A stretch of DNA of 64,000 bases. It comes from Flavobacterium sp. 83 (GTDB taxonomy: Bacteria; Bacteroidota; Bacteroidia; Flavobacteriales; Flavobacteriaceae). The notes under the pieces were generated by a model, which worked only from the letters and a program-made list of their open reading frames with translations, ran no database searches and was not told the origin of the DNA. Location of the stretch: assembly GCF_000744835.1 (NCBI RefSeq), contig NZ_JQMS01000001.1, forward strand, positions 1,302,001 through 1,366,000, read 5' to 3'. A program made the translations under genes and the position numbers. This document shows, piece after piece, positions 60,771 to 64,000 of the stretch (positions are counted from its first letter, which is position 1; the number at the start of each line of letters is the position of its first letter).

Positions 60771-62001
60771 CCAATTTTCTGAATGAAGGAGAAAATATTC
60801 CAGTTCCAAGAACGATCAATAAAGTCATACATCCACCAAATACTACTGAAGTTACTGTTCCCATCAGTTTGGCGGTCAATCCGCTTTCAAAAGCCCCCAA
60901 TTCATTAGAAGAACCCACAAAAATAGAATTCACTGCCGAAACTCGACCTCGCATGTGGTCTGGTGTTTTTAATTGTAAAATAGTTTGTCGTATCACTACC
61001 GAAATTCCATCTACGGCACCACTTAAAAACAAAGCAAACACTGATAAAGCAAAAATTGTAGAAAGTCCAAATGTAATTATACAAAGTCCAAAAGCAAAAA
61101 TAGCTGCTAAAAGTTTCATTCCGGCATTTTTATTCATAGGCACATAAGCCGAAATAAGCAAGGTTAAAAAAGAACCAACGGCTGGTGCAGCTCTCAATAC
61201 GCCAAATCCTTCAGGACCAACTTTCAAGATATCCTGTGCAAAAACCGGTAACAGCGCAACCGCTCCACCAAAAAGAACAGCAACCATGTCCAATGATAAT
61301 GCTCCCAAAACGGTTTTGTTATTAAAAACAAATTTCACGCCTTCTTTTAAACTTTCCATAATAGGTTCCCCAATGTTTGGATTCAAAATAGGCTTTGCGG
61401 CTATTTGTGATAAAGCGATTAATGAAAAAATAGAACACGCAAATACGGAACACATTGACCAGTGAACCCCAATCAAAGTAATAGAAAAACCAGCTACTGC
61501 AGGCCCTAAAACAGCCCCTATTTGCCAAACCGAACTGCTCCATGTAGCTGCATTTGGATATACTTTTTTAGGAACAATTAAGGATAAAAGTGAAAATATA
61601 GTTGGTCCGAGAAAAGAGCGAACGATTCCTCCCAGAAAGACCATAAAATAGATTCCATATAAAATTACAGTTGTAGAATAGCCACTCACAACTGGTGGCC
61701 AGGTTAATAAAAACAAGCCAAAACTAATTACCGAAAATCCTAAAATACATTTAACAAGAAGCCCTTTCTTCTCATTTTGATCTACAATATGTCCTGCAAA
61801 TAACGCCATGGCTATAGCAGGGATGATTTCCATCAATCCGATGATTCCCAGTGAAAGAGGATTTTTGGTTAAACTATATACTTGCCATTCAATAACAATA
61901 AACTGCATGGACCAGGCAAAAACCATGGCAAAACGTAATAATAAAAAGGTATTGAATTCTTTATAGCGCAAGGCTGCGTAGGGGTCATGTGTTTTTTTCA
62001 T
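60730..62001 (-). CDS. MFS transporter (EntS-like exporter family)
   Basis: A 423-aa inner-membrane carrier with about 12 hydrophobic segments. The family motif near the start is FNTFLLLRFAMVFAWSMQFI, followed by EIIPAIAMALFAGHIVDQNE, the loop 2-3 motif of MFS exporters. GAVDGISVVIRQTILQLKTP and DHMRGRVSAVNSIFVGSSNE match the MFS_3/enterobactin exporter group. The C-terminus is charged (LQKDIDEHEKGE). It lies 13 bp after recJ. The substrate is unknown. Confidence 0.9.
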   Translation of the reverse strand: MKKTHDPYAALRYKEFNTFLLLRFAMVFAWSMQFIVIEWQVYSLTKNPLSLGIIGLMEIIPAIAMALFAGHIVDQNEKKGLLVKCILGFSVISFGLFLLTWPPVVSGYSTTVILYGIYFMVFLGGIVRSFLGPTIFSLLSLIVPKKVYPNAATWSSSVWQIGAVLGPAVAGFSITLIGVHWSMCSVFACSIFSLIALSQIAAKPILNPNIGEPIMESLKEGVKFVFNNKTVLGALSLDMVAVLFGGAVALLPVFAQDILKVGPEGFGVLRAAPAVGSFLTLLISAYVPMNKNAGMKLLAAIFAFGLCIITFGLSTIFALSVFALFLSGAVDGISVVIRQTILQLKTPDHMRGRVSAVNSIFVGSSNELGAFESGLTAKLMGTVTSVVFGGCMTLLIVLGTGIFSPSFRKLDLQKDIDEHEKGE

Positions 62002-62014
62002 TGTGTTAACCTAA

Positions 62015-63703
62015 TTATTTAATATCTCTTAATCGTAATTGTAAACTGATATTTCCTTTCCATTCGTTTTCATCAATAGAATAAACGATTTCAAAAGGTT
62101 GTCCGTTTTTAGTAGTTTCTAATTTTTTGCCTAAGCCAAAACCAATTGCAGCAATGCCATCGGAATTATTTTGTTTTACAAACAGTTTTAAATGTTCGTC
62201 TTCTTGTCCCATTGGCTTTCCGTAACCGGTATCTTTTACATTTTTGGTCAGGAAAACGGGTGTCATATTTTGCGGTCCAAAAGGTTCAAATTGTTTTAGA
62301 ATCCGAGTCAGTTTTGGAGTAATATCGGCAAAATTAATTTCTGCGTCAACTGAAATTTCAGGAGTTAACATATCCGGATGGATGGTTTTTTCTACTTCTT
62401 TTTCGAAAGCATCTTTGAAAAGTTGGTAATTTTCTTCCTTCAAAGTCATTCCGGCAGCATACATATGACCACCAAATTGTTCTAAATGTTCCGCACAGGC
62501 TTCCAATGCATTATAAACATCAAATCCTTTCACAGAACGTGCTGAAGCGGCATATTTATCGCCGCTTTTAGTAAAAACCAAGGTTGGCCGATAATAGGTT
62601 TCTATCAATCGGGACGCTACAATCCCAATAACTCCTTTGTGCCAATCTTCTTGAAAAACAACGGATGTAAACCGCTCTTTTTCCTGATTGTCTTCAATTT
62701 GTGAAAGCGCTTCTTTAGTAATTTGTTTGTCTAATTCTTTCCGGTCTGAATTGTATTTTTCTATTTCAGAGGCAAATTGTTGCGCTTGCTCAAAATCAAA
62801 TTCGGTTAACAATTCCACCGCATGATTGCCGTGTTTAATGCGTCCCGCAGCATTTATTCGTGGTGCGATGATGAAAACAACATCGGTAATATCTAAAATT
62901 TGTTTTTTTACTTGATGGATTAACGCTTTTATTCCGGGTCTTGGTTGTGAGTTGATAACTTGCAATCCAAAATATGCCAACACTCTATTTTCCCCAGTCA
63001 TCGGTACAATATCAGCCGCAATGGCTGCCGCAACCAAATCCAAATAGGGGAATAAGTCTTCAATAGTTTCCTCTCGATTTTGCCCTAAAGCCTGAATTAA
63101 TTTGAAACCAATTCCGCAACCGCATAATTCGTCATACGGATAGTTGCAATCGTCCCGTTTTGGGTCGAGAACTGCAACTGCTTTCGGTAAATTTTTACCA
63201 GGTCTGTGGTGATCACAAATGATAAAATCAATGTTTCGCTCTTTGGCGTAAGCCACATGATCGATGGATTTTATACCACAATCCAAAGCAATGATGAGCG
63301 AAAATCCATTGTCATCCGCAAAGTCAATTCCTTTAAACGAAACGCCATAACCTTCGTCATAACGATCCGGAATGTAGGTCGCCACGTTTGGATAATAGGT
63401 CTTTAAATAGGAAGAAACGAGTGAAACTGCTGTGGTTCCATCGACATCATAATCGCCAAAAACGAGAATATTTTCCTCATTTTCAATCGCTTTTTCGATT
63501 CGGGCAACTGCTTTTTCCATATCTTTCATCAAATATGGATCGTGTAAATCATCTAAACTGGGACGAAAAAATCGTTTGGCATCTTCAAAAGTTTCAATAC
63601 CGCGTTGCACTAATAAGGTTGCCACAAAATCTTCCACATTCAGAGATTGAGCGAGATGTTTTATCTTTTCTTCAGAAGGTTTTGATTTAATGGTCCAACG
63701 CAT
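62015..63703 (-). CDS. recJ: Single-stranded-DNA-specific exonuclease RecJ
   Basis: A 5'-3' ssDNA exonuclease for recombination and mismatch repair. DHH-family motifs are present: LVFGDYDVDGTTAVSLVSSY, ALDCGIKS, FIICDHHRPGKNLP and DLVAAAIAADIVPMTGENR. The DHHA1 domain shows GKDVYNALEACAEHLEQFGG-type sequence (here KGFDVYNALEACAEHLEQFG with HMYAAGMTL), and an OB domain follows. At 562 aa it fits Bacteroidota RecJ. It leads the operon with the MFS gene. Confidence 0.96.
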   Translation of the reverse strand: MRWTIKSKPSEEKIKHLAQSLNVEDFVATLLVQRGIETFEDAKRFFRPSLDDLHDPYLMKDMEKAVARIEKAIENEENILVFGDYDVDGTTAVSLVSSYLKTYYPNVATYIPDRYDEGYGVSFKGIDFADDNGFSLIIALDCGIKSIDHVAYAKERNIDFIICDHHRPGKNLPKAVAVLDPKRDDCNYPYDELCGCGIGFKLIQALGQNREETIEDLFPYLDLVAAAIAADIVPMTGENRVLAYFGLQVINSQPRPGIKALIHQVKKQILDITDVVFIIAPRINAAGRIKHGNHAVELLTEFDFEQAQQFASEIEKYNSDRKELDKQITKEALSQIEDNQEKERFTSVVFQEDWHKGVIGIVASRLIETYYRPTLVFTKSGDKYAASARSVKGFDVYNALEACAEHLEQFGGHMYAAGMTLKEENYQLFKDAFEKEVEKTIHPDMLTPEISVDAEINFADITPKLTRILKQFEPFGPQNMTPVFLTKNVKDTGYGKPMGQEDEHLKLFVKQNNSDGIAAIGFGLGKKLETTKNGQPFEIVYSIDENEWKGNISLQLRLRDIK

Positions 63704-63738
63704 ATTGATTTGGTATTATAAAATTGTGTTAGGAATTT

Positions 63739-63796
63739 TGTCAGGTCGAGCGCAGTCGAGACCAACCGATGTGTCTCGACTGCGCTCGACCTGACA
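63739..63796. repeat. Palindromic repeat between recJ and the hopJ-like gene
   Basis: Two perfect 24-bp inverted arms (63739-63762 and 63773-63796) around a 10-bp loop, built from GTCGAGCGCAGTCGAGAC. It is much richer in GC than its surroundings. Such GTCGAGC-type palindromes are dispersed in many Flavobacteriia. It may also end transcription of the minus-strand gene at its right if any passes through. Confidence 0.85.
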
Positions 63797-63810
63797 GCGA
63801 ATTTTAATTT

Positions 63811-64000
63811 TTATTTCAACACTAAAGCACTTCCATAAAACGCAATTCCATTCCAGTCGGTTTTCATAAAATTACGAATGTTTTGGTGATCTGTTCCGTT
63901 TGGGTTTTTCAAAACATCATCGTAGTAATACGCTCCAAAACAAGCCAGTGTAGCTGCTTTTGATAAGTTATGAATTTCGCCGAAAGCAAATAATTTGCAA
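63811..64000 (-). CDS. HopJ-type protein (C-terminal part)
   Basis: Open on the minus strand from the window edge to a stop at 63811. The 62 residues visible include CKLFAFGEIHNLSKAATLAC, FGAYYYDDVLKNPNGTDHQN and IRNFMKTDWNGIAF, which match the HopJ type III effector-like family. That family is widespread in bacteria without type III secretion, so it is named by likeness only and the function is unknown. The start lies beyond the window. Confidence 0.85.
   Translation of the reverse strand, partial: CKLFAFGEIHNLSKAATLACFGAYYYDDVLKNPNGTDHQNIRNFMKTDWNGIAFYGSALVLK

Noticed and set aside
1..64000. CRISPR arrays and insertion sequences
   Set aside because: I saw no regularly spaced repeat array, no cas gene and no transposase with terminal repeats in the window.

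Overview
The window is a low-GC Bacteroidota chromosome, most likely Flavobacterium. The reasons are the short three-gene succinate dehydrogenase cluster with a single cytochrome b subunit, many Bacteroidota-only families (DUF3871, DUF3127, DUF6371, DUF6705), lack of clear Shine-Dalgarno sequences, and promoters with the Bacteroidota -7 box TAnnTTTG.

Core chromosome occupies 1-7234, 37805-48034 and 55314-64000. Left: the end of sdhC, sdhA, sdhB, an exported protein, a nitrilase-family amidase, a lipoprotein, methylmalonyl-CoA epimerase and a CAU-anticodon tRNA. Middle: riboflavin synthase, pdxA, the DUF177-rpmF-fabH-accB-accC fatty-acid cluster, an S9 peptidase, an FAD oxidoreductase and mtgA. 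Right: tRNA-Ala(GGC), enoyl-CoA hydratase, queD, lpxH, a frameshifted small gene, a DUF6705 lipoprotein, a lipoprotein gene interrupted at a C10 tract, an MFS exporter, recJ and a partial hopJ-like gene.

Island 1 (7235-37804, 30.6 kb) sits in the 3' half of the CAU tRNA and is bounded by an exact 46-bp direct repeat. Its left part is a replication/integration module (excisionase-like HTH, tyrosine recombinase, primase-helicase-like ATPase, RecA-like ATPase, DUF3871, UmuDC). The middle is a defence block on the minus strand: one packed six-gene operon (Eco57I-like methylase/nuclease, a membrane coiled-coil protein, McrB, McrC, and a GAPS4-like pair), followed by an Abi_2 HEPN protein with its own upstream structured RNA and a near-perfect promoter. 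The right part has RadC, an SSB-like OB protein, a repressor with two palindromic operators, and many small unrecognised genes. No relaxase, conjugation, capsid or terminase genes are visible, so it looks like a mobilised or satellite-like island.

Island 2 (48035-55313, 7.3 kb) sits at the 3' end of tRNA-Ala(GGC), with a 16-bp repeat at its ends. It holds a tyrosine recombinase, three small DNA-binding-type proteins, a D5/P4-type helicase, a DUF6371 primase-like protein, a lipoprotein and an orphan. A 24-bp inverted repeat brackets its genes.

The strongest leads are the AbiF-type protein with its RNA, the composite defence operon, two G/C homopolymer tracts of ten inside exported-protein genes, the paired arm-type repeats at the island ends, and a permuted duplication around the lipoprotein pair at 58-61 kb.
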